Source: Butyricicoccus sp. (GTDB lineage Bacteria > Bacillota > Clostridia > Oscillospirales > Butyricicoccaceae). From it: a stretch of DNA of 64,000 bases. The stretch spans positions 1 to 64,000 of the forward strand of contig JAGHIZ010000008.1 in NCBI GenBank assembly GCA_017886875.1. Reading direction: 5' to 3'. The number at the start of each line of letters is the position of its first letter. Within the stretch, counting starts at the first letter, position 1. This document shows, piece after piece, positions 55,575-64,000 of the stretch. Both the position numbers and the translations under genes were made by a program. The notes under the pieces are model-generated. The model ran no database searches. It was not told the origin of the DNA and saw nothing but the letters and a program-made list of their open reading frames with translations.

Positions 55575-56915
55575 TTATTTCCAGCGTAAGCCTTTTGGGA
55601 AATGATTTTTTAGTATGCCATTTGAAACTTTACACCAACCAAGGGCAAAATTATCAACACATACAACAGTCCAACCGCTAACAGCTTGTACATTTAAACT
55701 TTCGCCCTTTAAATATTTGATTACATCATCATTTGAAAGATTTATTTTTCTTGGCATATATTCTGGTTTCCATGCCTTTGCAAAGGCATGAGCAGGTTCA
55801 AATCTACCTTTTTTTAGTGTACCAAGCTCTAAACCGTTTCTAAGAACTTTTAAGCCTGATAAATCAAGAGGGTGTTTAGTGCACCAAATTTTATCACCTG
55901 CTTGAATAAACTTTATATCTTTATCAAAGCCCTTTATATCTTTTATAAAATCGGAAAGTGTATCAGATAACTTTTTAAGTGTGTCGCACATTTTAGGTAT
56001 TTTTCTTTCCTCGTTGCCTTTGCGTTTAAGAAGTGCACAGAAATGACCTTCACCAGTTATCTTATTAGGAAATAATCTGAATGAATATTTAACACTTTCA
56101 TGTGCATTTTCATACCATTCAGGTTTCCCGCTTTCAAACATAGGGAAAATATCTGTTTTAACTATTTCAAAATCCGAATGATTATTTAAAAATCTAGTGA
56201 GTGTACCTTCATTTTCTTCAGGTGCAAATGTACAAGTTGAATAAACAAGTCTACCACCTTTTCTGACCATTTTTGCAGCATCATTTAGTATTTCATCTTG
56301 TCTATCTGCACACATTTGAGGAACCTTATCAGTCCATTCACTGGTTGCAATTTCATCTTTTCTAAACATGCCTTCACCAGAGCAAGGAGCATCTACAACA
56401 ACACAGTCAAACATTTCAGGGAATTTGCTTGCAAGTTTGGTTGGGGTTTCATTTGTGACAATGCTATTTTCAATGCCTGCTCGCTCTATATTTTGAGAGA
56501 GTATTTTAACTCTAGTTGGGTGTATTTCATTGCATACAATAAGGTCTGCATTAGGTGCTAGATGGGTGCTTTTGCCCCCTGGGGCAGCACATAAATCTAG
56601 CACCCATTCGCCCTTTTTTATATCCGCAAGAGTGCCAACAGCCATGGCACTTGGCTCTTGAATATAATAAAGCCCAGCTTCATAATATGGGTGTTTACCT
56701 GGTTTTTCATCACTAGGATAATAAAAACCAGTTTTACACCATGGTACAGGTGTTAAAGTGAAAATATCTTTTGCAGGAAAGTTGTTTTGTGTGCATTTTT
56801 TTTCATTTATACGCAATCCATAAGCTCTAGGTTTTAATAGACTTTGTTCAAAATCTTGATATTCATCGCCTAAAAGTTTTTTCATTCTTTCACAAAATTC
56901 TATAGGAAGTGCCAT
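55575..56915 (-). CDS. RsmF-type rRNA (cytosine-C5) methyltransferase
   Basis: A 446-residue SAM-dependent RNA m5C methyltransferase of the NOL1/NOP2/Sun family. SAM-binding motif LDLCAAPGGKSTHLA (about residues 107-121), catalytic Cys regions VVVDAPCSGEGMFRK and LVYSTCTFAPEENE. The C-terminal third carries a PUA-like RNA-binding region, as in RsmF/YebU-type proteins of Firmicutes. It probably modifies 16S rRNA; the exact position cannot be told. Confidence 0.92.
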   Translation of the reverse strand: MALPIEFCERMKKLLGDEYQDFEQSLLKPRAYGLRINEKKCTQNNFPAKDIFTLTPVPWCKTGFYYPSDEKPGKHPYYEAGLYYIQEPSAMAVGTLADIKKGEWVLDLCAAPGGKSTHLAPNADLIVCNEIHPTRVKILSQNIERAGIENSIVTNETPTKLASKFPEMFDCVVVDAPCSGEGMFRKDEIATSEWTDKVPQMCADRQDEILNDAAKMVRKGGRLVYSTCTFAPEENEGTLTRFLNNHSDFEIVKTDIFPMFESGKPEWYENAHESVKYSFRLFPNKITGEGHFCALLKRKGNEERKIPKMCDTLKKLSDTLSDFIKDIKGFDKDIKFIQAGDKIWCTKHPLDLSGLKVLRNGLELGTLKKGRFEPAHAFAKAWKPEYMPRKINLSNDDVIKYLKGESLNVQAVSGWTVVCVDNFALGWCKVSNGILKNHFPKGLRWK

Positions 56916-56934
56916 TTATTTCTCCTTTATATAT

Positions 56935-56967
56935 AAAGCGGTGTGTTTATATTTAACACACCGCTTT
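56935..56967 (-). terminator. Terminator of glnN
   Basis: AAAGCGGTGTGTT / AACACACCGCTTT perfect 13-bp stem. Confidence 0.9.
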
Positions 56968-56978
56968 TAGTTGTTTAA

Positions 56979-59081
56979 TTATACATAAAATAACATTTGA
57001 CCGTAAGTAGGGAATGGCCAATTATCTTCACCAACAATGGTTTCAAGCTCATCAGCAACAGCACGAAGATTTTCCATTTTTGGAATAACAGTGTCTCTAA
57101 AATATTCTGCACGCTCAAGAATAGCGACATTTTCTGGTGCAGTGTTTACAGCTTGTTTTAAATCATTGATAGCATTTAACATATTCGCCATATCATCAGT
57201 GATTTGTTTAGCTATCTGGATTTCAGCAGGTGAGTCAATGCCAATACTCTTTTTAACAGCAACATTGTTTGAAACCTTACCAGAATAATCAACACAAGCA
57301 GGCATAATTTGACGAGTTGCCATATCAACCATTGTTAAAGCTTCAATATTGATAGTCTTGCAGTATTCTTCAAGTAGAATTTCCTCACGTGACTCAAGCT
57401 CAGTTGCAGTACAAATACCATGACGAGCAAGCATTTTAACATTCTTTTCATCTGTATAATGCTTGAGTGCATCAGGTGTAGTTTTTAGGTTCATAAGCCC
57501 ACGCTGTGCAGCGGCTTCTTGCCATTCATCGCTATAACCATTGCCATTAAATACAATTTGACGATGGTTTTTAAGCTCACGCTGAATAAGTGAAGCAAGA
57601 GTTTTATCAAAGTTAGCAGTGCCAGTAGCTTCAAGTTCATCAGCAAATTGACGCAAAGAATCAGCAACAGCAGTATTTAAAATAAAGTTTGTACAAGCGA
57701 TATTGAAAGAAGAACCAGGCATACGGAACTCAAATTTATTGCCAGTGAAAGCAAAAGGAGATGTTCTGTTTCTATCAGTTGTATCTTTTGGAATTGGTGG
57801 TAAAGCAGATACACCAATATTCATCATAGTTTTTTCTACATCAGTGTAATCAACTTCACGAACAATAGCATCTAAAATTGCCTCAAGCTCATCACCAACA
57901 AATATGGAAATAATAGCAGGAGGAGCTTCAGAAGCACCTAAACGATGGTCATTACCAGCAGATGCAGCAGAAATACGTAGTAAATCTTGATATTCATCAA
58001 CAGCTTTGATAACAGCGGTTAAGAAAAGTATAAACTGTGCATTTGCATGAGGAGTAGAACCTGGTTCAAGTAGATTTTCACCCTTATCAGTGGAGATTGA
58101 CCAGTTATTGTGTTTACCAGAACCGTTAATGCCTGCAAATGGCTTTTCATGCAGCAGACAAACAAAATCATGCTTATCAGCCACACGCTTCATAACCTCC
58201 ATTGTTAATTGGTTATGGTCGGTTGCAACATTGGTTGTTTCAAACACAGGAGCCATTTCGTGCTGACATGGAGCAACTTCATTATGCTCTGTTTTGGAGG
58301 TTATGCCAAGTTTCCAAAGCTCATTATCAAGTTCTTCCATAAAAGCTTTAACTCTTGGACGGATAGAGCCAAAGTAATGGTCTTCCATTTCCTGACCTTT
58401 TGGAGCTTTTGCACCAAAAAGAGTACGACCAGTAAAAATAAGGTCTTGACGCTTAGCATAATCAGATTTATTGATTAAAAAATACTCTTGTTCTGCACCA
58501 ACAGTTGTATTTACACGGCGGCAATCCTTGCCAAACATTTTAAGCACTCTGCAAGCTTGGCGGCTGATAGCGTCCATAGAACGTAGCAGAGGGGTTTTTT
58601 TATCAAGAATTTCACCTGTATAAGAGCAAAAAGCAGTAGGAATACAAAGTGTATCATCTTTAATAAATGCATAGCTAGTAGGGTCCCAAGCGGTATAACC
58701 TCTAGCTTCAAAAGTTGCTCTCAGACCACCAGAAGGGAAAGAAGATGCATCAGGTTCACCTTTAATCAGTTCTTTACCTGAAAACTCCATGATAACACTA
58801 CAATTATCAACAGGAGTGATAAAGCTATCATGCTTTTCAGCGGTAAAACCGGTCATTGGTTGAAACCAATGGGTGTAATGTGTTGCACCTTTAGATATAG
58901 CCCAATCCTTCATGGCATTAGCAACAACATTTGCGATTGCAGGGTCAATAGCAGTACCTTCATCTGCTGTGCGAATAAGAGCTTTATAAACCTCTTTAGG
59001 CAAACGCTCCTTCATAACCTTTTCATTAAAAACCATACTACCGAACATTTCCGGTACACGTTTCAGTTCACAAGATTCCAT
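56979..59081 (-). CDS. glnN: Glutamine synthetase type III
   Basis: ATP-dependent ammonia assimilation into glutamine by the large GSIII type (700 residues). Signatures: [39 protein letters not shown] (metal and glutamate site), and [20 protein letters not shown] (nucleotide and substrate site). GSIII is typical of Bacteroides and many anaerobic Firmicutes. The leader shows no recognised nitrogen riboswitch. Ribosome binding site TAGGAGGTTC with 11-base spacing. Confidence 0.96.
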   Translation of the reverse strand: MESCELKRVPEMFGSMVFNEKVMKERLPKEVYKALIRTADEGTAIDPAIANVVANAMKDWAISKGATHYTHWFQPMTGFTAEKHDSFITPVDNCSVIMEFSGKELIKGEPDASSFPSGGLRATFEARGYTAWDPTSYAFIKDDTLCIPTAFCSYTGEILDKKTPLLRSMDAISRQACRVLKMFGKDCRRVNTTVGAEQEYFLINKSDYAKRQDLIFTGRTLFGAKAPKGQEMEDHYFGSIRPRVKAFMEELDNELWKLGITSKTEHNEVAPCQHEMAPVFETTNVATDHNQLTMEVMKRVADKHDFVCLLHEKPFAGINGSGKHNNWSISTDKGENLLEPGSTPHANAQFILFLTAVIKAVDEYQDLLRISAASAGNDHRLGASEAPPAIISIFVGDELEAILDAIVREVDYTDVEKTMMNIGVSALPPIPKDTTDRNRTSPFAFTGNKFEFRMPGSSFNIACTNFILNTAVADSLRQFADELEATGTANFDKTLASLIQRELKNHRQIVFNGNGYSDEWQEAAAQRGLMNLKTTPDALKHYTDEKNVKMLARHGICTATELESREEILLEEYCKTINIEALTMVDMATRQIMPACVDYSGKVSNNVAVKKSIGIDSPAEIQIAKQITDDMANMLNAINDLKQAVNTAPENVAILERAEYFRDTVIPKMENLRAVADELETIVGEDNWPFPTYGQMLFYV

Positions 59082-59441
59082 TGGCTACGAACCTCCTAAT
59101 TTACAATAAAATCAAAACTACTTTACATTATAGGGTTTTTTTTCTATTTTCGTCAAGTGTGCAAAGGCTAATAATTAGCTATTTTTGAATATTCCACGCA
59201 TTTGACGAAGATACATATATCATGTATAAGTAATCTATGCAAATTGCGTACATTTAGCACTGAAAAATAATGAAAGTCTGTTTGTAATGTAAAAATCTTC
59301 TTGATTATATGATAAAATGCTTTATTTATTTGAAAACTACCCTTTTACTGTGTTATAATAACTGCATATTGTATTATGAAAGAATATGCATACTAAGTGA
59401 ATTTTATTAAATGCTTATATGTGAAGGGAGTAAAGAAATTT
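59082..59441. other. Divergent intergenic region glnN / dapF
   Basis: About 360 bases without a gene. It holds the upstream signals of glnN on the left side (purine-rich ribosome binding site, AT-rich DNA) and a dapF promoter at 59330-59359. No stable hairpin, ORF or repeat was recognised between them. Confidence 0.55.
59330..59359 (+). promoter_or_regulatory. Promoter of dapF-dapL
   Basis: TTGAAA (59330-59335), 18-bp spacer, TATAAT (59354-59359), about 80 bases before the dapF start. Confidence 0.65.
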
Positions 59442-60287
59442 ATGAAGCTATCATTTACTAAAATGCATGGCTGTGGTAATGATTATGTTTACTTTAACTG
59501 TTTTTCAGGTGAAGTTCCAAATCCAGAAAAATTAGCAATAACATTATCTGACCACCATTTCGGAATTGGTGGAGATGGTATAATTTTAATCTGTCCATCA
59601 GATGTAGCAGATGCAAAAATGCGTATGTTTAATGCTGATGGTTCAGAAGGTAAAATGTGTGGAAATGGTATTCGCTGTGTAGGTAAATATCTATATGATT
59701 ATGGTATGGTTTCTGATAAAACTGAAATTACAGTTGAAACACTAAGCGGTATTAAAACTTTACAGCTTTATCCAGAAAACGGTAAAGTAAAGACTGTTCG
59801 TGTTGATATGGGTGCTGCAATGCTTAATCCTAAGGATATACCTGTATATTTAGATGGTGAAAGAGTTGTAGATGCTCCACTGGTAATTGATGAAAAAGTA
59901 TATCATATAACTTGTGTATCAATGGGCAATCCTCATTGTGTTGTATTTATAAAAGAAGATGTGGACAGCTTAGACCTTGAGCGAATTGGTCCTAAATTTG
60001 AAAATAACCCATTATTTCCAGAGAGAGTAAACACAGAATTTGTAAATATTTTATCAGATGGCACATTAAAAATGCGTGTTTGGGAACGTGGAAGCGGTGA
60101 AACTTGGGCATGTGGCACTGGTGCTTGTGCGGTTGGTGTTACTGCTGTGCTTTCTGGACTATTTAAAAAGGGTGAAGATATAACTGTACATCTGCGTGGA
60201 GGGGATTTGGTTATAAATTATACAGACCAAACTGTTTTAATGACAGGTCCTGCTACAACTGTATTTGAAGGTACGATTGAAATTTAA
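59442..60287 (+). CDS. dapF: Diaminopimelate epimerase
   Basis: Converts LL- to meso-diaminopimelate, the last step before lysine and the cross-linking residue of peptidoglycan. 281 residues; the first catalytic Cys is in MCGNGIRCVGKYLYD (about residue 72), the second in WACGTGACAVGVTA (about 222). LSFTKMHGCGNDYV is the family start. The ATG at 59442 is chosen because GAAGGGAG precedes it and the earlier in-frame residues do not match the family. Followed closely by dapL. Confidence 0.96.
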   Translation: MKLSFTKMHGCGNDYVYFNCFSGEVPNPEKLAITLSDHHFGIGGDGIILICPSDVADAKMRMFNADGSEGKMCGNGIRCVGKYLYDYGMVSDKTEITVETLSGIKTLQLYPENGKVKTVRVDMGAAMLNPKDIPVYLDGERVVDAPLVIDEKVYHITCVSMGNPHCVVFIKEDVDSLDLERIGPKFENNPLFPERVNTEFVNILSDGTLKMRVWERGSGETWACGTGACAVGVTAVLSGLFKKGEDITVHLRGGDLVINYTDQTVLMTGPATTVFEGTIEI

Positions 60288-60317
60288 ATTTTATCCATTT
60301 AGAAAGGATTGTTAAAT

Positions 60318-61502
60318 ATGAAGCTTAATGAAAATTACAAGAAATTAGAAGATAGTTATTTATTTTCTACAATTTCCCGTAAGGTTGGAGAATATGGTGA
60401 GAAAAATCCAGATGCAAAGATTATTCGTCTTGGTATTGGCGATGTAACTTTACCTCTTGCACCAGCCGTTGTTAAAGCTATGCAAGATGCACTTTGTGAA
60501 ATGAGTGTTCAAGAGTCTTTCCATGGCTATGGTCCAGAACAGGGTTATGCTTTTCTTAAAAATGAAATTCAAAAATATTATGCACGTCGTGATACACAGC
60601 TAGAAGCTGATGAAATATTTATTTCTGATGGTGCAAAAAGCGATTTAGGTAATATCCTTGATTTATTTGATGCAGATAATACTGTACTTATTCCAGATCC
60701 AGTTTATCCAGTATATGTTGACACCAATACAATGGCAGGAAGAAACATTGTATTTATGGACGCAAATGAAGAAAATGGTTTCTTACCTCTGCCAGATGAA
60801 AATATTGATGCAGACATTATTTATTTATGCTCTCCAAACAATCCAACAGGTGCTGTTTATAACCGTGAAGGCTTAAAAGCTTGGGTTGATTATGCAAACC
60901 GTAAAAATGCAATCATTCTTTTTGATGCAGCATATGAATGTTTTATTGTAGAAAAAGACCTTCCACGCTCTATTTATGAAATTGAAGGTGCAAAAACTTG
61001 TGCTATTGAATTTTGTTCATTATCCAAAACAGCAGGTTTTACTGGTACTCGTTGTGGTTATACTGTTGTACCATTTGCTTTAGAGCGTAATGGTATGAGC
61101 TTGCATAAAATGTGGTTACGTCGTCAGACTACCAAGTTTAATGGTGTACCATATGTAGTGCAGCGTGGTGCAGCGGCTGTATTTACTGAAGAAGGTCAAG
61201 AGCAAATTCAGCAAACACTTGCATACTATAAGGAAAATGCAAAGGTGCTTGCAAAAACTCTTGATGAGCTTGGTATTTGGTATACAGGTGGTAAAAATAG
61301 CCCATATTTATGGCTAAAGTGTCCGAATAATATGAATTCTTGGACATTCTTTGATTATCTGCTTGAAAATGCTCATGTTGTAGGTACTCCGGGAGCAGGT
61401 TTTGGCAAGAATGGTGATAAATTCTTCCGTTTAACCGCTTTTGGTGACAAGGAAAAGACTATTGAGGCAGCAGAGAGAATTAAAACTTTGCTTTCTAAGT
61501 AA
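60318..61502 (+). CDS. dapL: LL-diaminopimelate aminotransferase
   Basis: PLP-dependent transaminase that makes LL-DAP directly from tetrahydrodipicolinate and glutamate, bypassing the succinylase and acetylase routes. 394 residues; ADIIYLCSPNNPTGAVYNR and the PLP Lys in EFCSLSKTAGFTGTRCGYTV (quoted part SLSKTAGFTGTR) are diagnostic. It follows dapF by 30 bases, so the last two steps to meso-DAP are encoded together. ATG at 60318 with GAAAGGATTG upstream. Confidence 0.95.
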   Translation: MKLNENYKKLEDSYLFSTISRKVGEYGEKNPDAKIIRLGIGDVTLPLAPAVVKAMQDALCEMSVQESFHGYGPEQGYAFLKNEIQKYYARRDTQLEADEIFISDGAKSDLGNILDLFDADNTVLIPDPVYPVYVDTNTMAGRNIVFMDANEENGFLPLPDENIDADIIYLCSPNNPTGAVYNREGLKAWVDYANRKNAIILFDAAYECFIVEKDLPRSIYEIEGAKTCAIEFCSLSKTAGFTGTRCGYTVVPFALERNGMSLHKMWLRRQTTKFNGVPYVVQRGAAAVFTEEGQEQIQQTLAYYKENAKVLAKTLDELGIWYTGGKNSPYLWLKCPNNMNSWTFFDYLLENAHVVGTPGAGFGKNGDKFFRLTAFGDKEKTIEAAERIKTLLSK

Positions 61503-61505
61503 AAT

Positions 61506-61537
61506 AAAAGCTGTGGCAAAATTTTGTCACAGCTTTT
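61506..61537 (+). terminator. Terminator of dapF-dapL
   Basis: AAAAGCTGTG / CACAGCTTTT with inner CAAAA/TTTTG pairing, then T-run. Confidence 0.86.
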
Positions 61538-61558
61538 TCTATAAAAAGGAGATTAAGT

Positions 61559-62215
61559 ATGTATTTACTATTTGATTTAGATGGAACGCTTACAGATTCA
61601 CAGATTGGTATAACACGTTCAGTTGACTATGCACTTAGAACAGTTATGAATATAAAAACAGAAGATTTGTCCACTCTTACAAATTATATAGGTCCACCAC
61701 TTATAGATGGTTTTATGGAAAATCATCATGTAGATTTGGAAACATCTAAAAGATGTGTAAAGGCATATAGAGAGCGTTATGAAAAAATTGGGCTTTTAGA
61801 ACTTGAAGTTTATAAAGGTATACCAGAAATGCTAGAAACACTTCACAAAGCGGGTTTTAAGCTTGCAGTTGCAACATCTAAACCAGAAGTTTTTGCAAAA
61901 CAAATATTAAAGAATATAAATCTAGCTGATTATTTTGAAACAATATGTGGTGCTACCTTAGATGGTAAGATAGATACAAAAGATGCAGTTATAGCGGAGG
62001 TGTTAAATCGTTTAAATGATTTAGATAAAGATAATTGCTTAATGATAGGTGATAGAAAGCACGATATAGAGGGAGCAAAAAAGCACAATATAAAGGGAAT
62101 AGGTGTGCTTTGGGGATTTGGCACAAAAAAAGAGCTTGAAAATGCAGGTGCATACAAGCTCTTTAAAACTCCAAATGAATTTACAAACTGGATAATATCA
62201 AAAAAGGACTGCTAA
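61559..62215 (+). CDS. HAD-family phosphatase (phosphoglycolate phosphatase-like)
   Basis: A 218-residue HAD class IA hydrolase. Motif I LFDLDGTLTDS (residues 4-14), motif II VATSKPE, Lys in the third motif and motif IV MIGDRKHDIEGAKKHNI. The cap domain is helical. The GPH/PGP-type sequence GPPLIDGF is present, so phosphoglycolate or a nucleotide monophosphate is a likely substrate. GGAGATTAAGT precedes the ATG. Confidence 0.88.
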   Translation: MYLLFDLDGTLTDSQIGITRSVDYALRTVMNIKTEDLSTLTNYIGPPLIDGFMENHHVDLETSKRCVKAYRERYEKIGLLELEVYKGIPEMLETLHKAGFKLAVATSKPEVFAKQILKNINLADYFETICGATLDGKIDTKDAVIAEVLNRLNDLDKDNCLMIGDRKHDIEGAKKHNIKGIGVLWGFGTKKELENAGAYKLFKTPNEFTNWIISKKDC

Positions 62216-62227
62216 AAGGCAGTCCTT
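62204..62227. terminator. Hairpin shared by the HAD gene and rpsR
   Basis: AAGGACTGC / GCAGTCCTT stem overlapping the HAD stop codon; T- and A-runs on both sides, so it also ends the rpsF-ssb-rpsR transcript. Confidence 0.8.
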
Positions 62228-62239
62228 AAAAAAGCTAAA

Positions 62240-62509
62240 TTATTCTGCAGTGAAAGGCAGAAGAGCAACATGACGAGCACGCTTAATAGCTTCAGTCAGC
62301 TGACGCTGATGCTTAGCACAAGTGCCAGTCATACGACGAGGCAGAATTTTGCCACGCTCAGACATATAACGCTTTAGCTTTGCAACGTCTTTATAATCAA
62401 TGCACTCCACTTTGTCTACACAGAAAGTACAAACTTTTCTGCGACGACGACCGCCACGCTGACGGTCAGCACGAGGAGCAAATTCCTTTTTGGTTTCTTC
62501 CATTGCCAA
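62240..62509 (-). CDS. rpsR: 30S ribosomal protein S18
   Basis: Small-subunit protein S18, 89 residues. [19 protein letters not shown] carries Cys pairs, so this is a zinc-binding (C+) form, and [18 protein letters not shown] is the core signature. Last gene of the rpsF-ssb-rpsR operon; ribosome binding site AAAGGAGGTAC. Confidence 0.97.
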   Translation of the reverse strand: MAMEETKKEFAPRADRQRGGRRRRKVCTFCVDKVECIDYKDVAKLKRYMSERGKILPRRMTGTCAKHQRQLTEAIKRARHVALLPFTAE

Positions 62510-62565
62510 GTACCTCCTTTATAGAATGAGCAGCACAGCTGCAAGTTCAGGATAAAAAACTATTT

Positions 62566-63066
62566 TTAGAATGGCACATCGCCATCATCATCGCCAAGCT
62601 CTGCAAAATCTGAGTCACCAACAGGTAAATCAAAAGCAGGAGCAGAATAGTTATTATCTGGACGGATTTGTGAACCATTGTCATAACCGCCGTTATAACC
62701 AGAGTTATTATAACTATTGTCATAACCAGCGTTTGCTTCACGAGATTTTTTGGTTTCACCGAAAGAAATCTCATCAACATTTATTTCGATGGTTGTACGT
62801 TTATTTCCGTTTCTGTCCTCCCAATTTCGGGACTGAATACGACCCACAACAATAGCGAGCATACCTTTTGTAAACCACTGTTTTACGAATTCGCCTTGAC
62901 GACCCCATGCAACACAGTCGATGAAATCGGTTTGGAATTCGCCATTAGCATTTTTTCTATCACGGTTTATCGCAAGAGTAAAAGAAGCAACAGCCATATT
63001 ACTTTGTGTATGACGTAGCTCTGGGTCACGAGTCAAACGACCCATTAGAATTGCTTTATTTAGCAT
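62566..63066 (-). CDS. ssb: Single-stranded DNA-binding protein
   Basis: OB-fold protein coating ssDNA in replication, recombination and repair; 166 residues. N-terminal MLNKAILMGRLTRDPELRHT, core FIDCVAWGRQGEFVKQWF, a Gly/Asn/Tyr-rich disordered linker and the acidic C-terminal tip DDGDVPF that binds partner proteins. Located between rpsF and rpsR as in most bacteria. Confidence 0.97.
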   Translation of the reverse strand: MLNKAILMGRLTRDPELRHTQSNMAVASFTLAINRDRKNANGEFQTDFIDCVAWGRQGEFVKQWFTKGMLAIVVGRIQSRNWEDRNGNKRTTIEINVDEISFGETKKSREANAGYDNSYNNSGYNGGYDNGSQIRPDNNYSAPAFDLPVGDSDFAELGDDDGDVPF

Positions 63067-63081
63067 TTCAATTCACCAGCC

Positions 63082-63375
63082 TTAGTCGAGAGTAACGATG
63101 ATTGAACGCATAACGCCGTCAGTAATCTTGAACACACGGTCAAGCTCAGCTGGGAAAGACGGAGCAGAAGTGAACTGAATTAGAGTATAATAACCCTCAG
63201 TCAGGTCGTTGATAGCGTAAGCCATGCGACGCTTGCCCCAATCCTCAACTTTGTCAACGGTACCGTTAGCTTCAACAAGAGACTTGAACTTGTTTACAAC
63301 TGCAGCAGTCTCATCATCACCCAGATTTGGGTTAACGATAAAGAGAGTCTCGTATTTACCAGTTACCTTTGCCAT
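63082..63375 (-). CDS. rpsF: 30S ribosomal protein S6
   Basis: Small-subunit protein S6, 97 residues, pairing with S18. KYETLFIVNPNLGDDE and VEDWGKRRMAYAINDLTEGYY are diagnostic. The ATG at 63375 follows AAAAGGAGGTGCTAAA; the reading frame is open 11 codons further but that is the ribosome binding site itself. First gene of the operon. Confidence 0.97.
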   Translation of the reverse strand: MAKVTGKYETLFIVNPNLGDDETAAVVNKFKSLVEANGTVDKVEDWGKRRMAYAINDLTEGYYTLIQFTSAPSFPAELDRVFKITDGVMRSIIVTLD

Positions 63376-63498
63376 TTTAGCACCTCCTTTTGGACTTTTA
63401 AGGCCCACATACTTTTATGTGAGCAAGGATACTTCTAATATTATATAGATTTTTGATAGAATGTCAAGAGAAAAATCTCAAATTTTCGATAATTTTCA

Positions 63499-63527
63499 TT
63501 GACGTTTCAAACAAAATATGCTAGAAT
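63499..63527 (+). promoter_or_regulatory. Promoter of the interrupted tRNA-Thr
   Basis: TTGACG (63499-63504), 17-bp spacer, TAGAAT (63522-63527), 24 bases before the tRNA 5' end. Confidence 0.75.
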
Positions 63528-63551
63528 ATATGCGTTTAAATATTGTATTTT

Positions 63552-63589
63552 GCTACTGTAGCTCAGTCGGTAGAGCATCTCCCTCGTAA
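63552..63589 (+). pseudogene. 5' half of tRNA-Thr (anticodon CGT), interrupted in the anticodon loop
   Basis: Acceptor 5' strand GCTACTG, TA, D arm GCTC-AGTCGGTA-GAGC, A26, anticodon stem TCTCC and loop CTCGTAA (anticodon CGT, Thr). After the loop the expected GGAGA, T arm and acceptor strand are missing; TAAAACAG follows. A promoter is intact upstream. The break in the anticodon loop is a classic crossover point for tyrosine recombinases, and an integrase lies 220 bases further. The 3' half is presumably at the other end of the element. Confidence 0.8.
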
Positions 63590-63669
63590 TAAAACAGTCA
63601 GAAATGGATATTTATGCATTAAGGCATATTATTATGAACATATAAATACAAACTTTTATAACACTAAAC

Positions 63670-63695
63670 CCCTATGTTTATTGATTAACATAGGG
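63670..63695. terminator. Hairpin terminator in the element end
   Basis: CCCTATGTT / AACATAGGG stem (63670-63678 with 63687-63695), followed by ATTTTTAAT; it would stop transcription from the tRNA promoter into the element. Confidence 0.78.
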
Positions 63696-63790
63696 ATTTT
63701 TAATATTTCTAACACATATAAACCATAAGTACAATATTGTAATATAACAGCATTATGCAATCAATTTGCATATATTCATTACATAACAGG

Positions 63791-63809
63791 TTTGCCACTG
63801 TTTGCCACT
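63791..63809. repeat. Tandem TTTGCCACT repeat beside the integrase stop
   Basis: TTTGCCACT occurs twice with one base between (63791-63799 and 63801-63809). Short direct repeats at this place often are arm-type integrase binding sites. Confidence 0.5.
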
Positions 63810-64000
63810 TACATATTACTTACAATATTAGCCATTCTATTTTTTAGTATAGTGTTTGATTTCAATACTTTATCACGTTCTACATTTGCATAATATTTTA
63901 ATATTACATCAGATGTACTATCTCCCATTATTATTTGAACACTTTTTAAATCCACACGATTTAGAAGTAATTCAGTACATACAGTATGACGAAATCTATA
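63809..64000 (-). CDS. int: Tyrosine recombinase (phage-type integrase), C-terminal part
   Basis: The last 63 codons of a leftward gene whose start is beyond the window. YRFRHTVCTELLLNRVDLKS contains the catalytic RHT (HxxR-box) helix, and IIMGDSTSDVILKYYANV contains the Tyr nucleophile region (KYYANV), both typical of phage and ICE integrases. The preceding Arg and Lys residues are outside. It would catalyse integration into the tRNA-Thr gene next to it. Confidence 0.88.
   Translation of the reverse strand, partial: YRFRHTVCTELLLNRVDLKSVQIIMGDSTSDVILKYYANVERDKVLKSNTILKNRMANIVSNM

Larger units (their letters stand above)
63590..64000. mobile_element. End of an integrated element at tRNA-Thr (runs off the window)
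   Basis: From the tRNA break to the window edge: a 219-base AT-rich end with a terminator and a direct repeat, then the C-terminus of a leftward tyrosine recombinase. This is the usual arrangement of an integrative element or prophage with its integrase next to the attachment site. Confidence 0.78.

Noticed and set aside
63543..63728. 61-codon plus-strand ORF over the tRNA-Thr fragment
   Set aside because: It runs through the tRNA 5' half and a terminator hairpin; it is an artefact of the junction.

Overview
The window is a 64 kb piece of chromosome from an AT-rich, anaerobic, low-GC Gram-positive bacterium, most likely a gut-type member of the Clostridia (Oscillospirales-like). This rests on gene content: a sodium-pumping oxaloacetate decarboxylase, formate-tetrahydrofolate ligase, type III glutamine synthetase, the DapL route to diaminopimelate, SpoVG and YlmC/YmxH sporulation-associated proteins, a lipoteichoic acid synthase-type enzyme, SLH proteins, a PyrK/PyrD1B pair and AGGAGG ribosome binding sites. 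No species name can be given from sequence reading alone.

Layout. 1-140 is the tail of an IS30-family insertion sequence. 174-7780 holds prfB, an acyltransferase, upp-tsaB-tsaE, a Na+/amino acid symporter and a HAD phosphatase. 7889-9853 is the rpsB-tsf unit with two strongly structured non-coding segments. 9864-15458 is mostly cell envelope (YlmC, polysaccharide deacetylase, LtaS-like enzyme, RmlA, RodA/FtsW). 15644-19353 holds fhs and metG. 20727-21164 is a gene-less structured element that looks like a non-autonomous IS200/IS605 relative, followed by the oad operon (21283-24567). 24793-33524 has a CorC-type transporter, AzlCD and a MacA-MacB-SLH operon. 33565-35639 has DacF and an unknown P-loop protein with high-expression codon use. 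35854-42836 is a complete ATP synthase operon. 42944-43390 has tRNA-Leu and a probable type I toxin-antitoxin locus. 43986-49024 has glyS, trkA, pyrK-pyrD and a phosphatase-acetyltransferase fusion. 49094-51042 is a small phage-like module (endolysin amidase, XRE repressor, ImmA/IrrE protease) with face-to-face promoters. 51081-63375 is housekeeping (spoVG, murC, dCMP deaminase, rRNA methyltransferase, glnN, dapF-dapL, rpsF-ssb-rpsR). At 63552 a tRNA-Thr gene is cut in its anticodon loop, and the sequence beyond is the end of an integrated element whose tyrosine recombinase runs off the window.

How it works together. The oxaloacetate decarboxylase would export Na+, the ATP synthase c subunit carries a two-carboxylate Na+-type site, and an AGCS symporter would consume the gradient, so the window suggests a sodium-based energy cycle. 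The most promising little-described items are the type I toxin locus at 43075-43358, the TnpB-guide-RNA-like element at 20727-21164, the structured rpsB leader and rpsB-tsf spacer, the overlapping-promoter switch at 50031-50189, and the broken tRNA-Thr with its integrase. All are inferred from reading the sequence; no database search or folding calculation was run.
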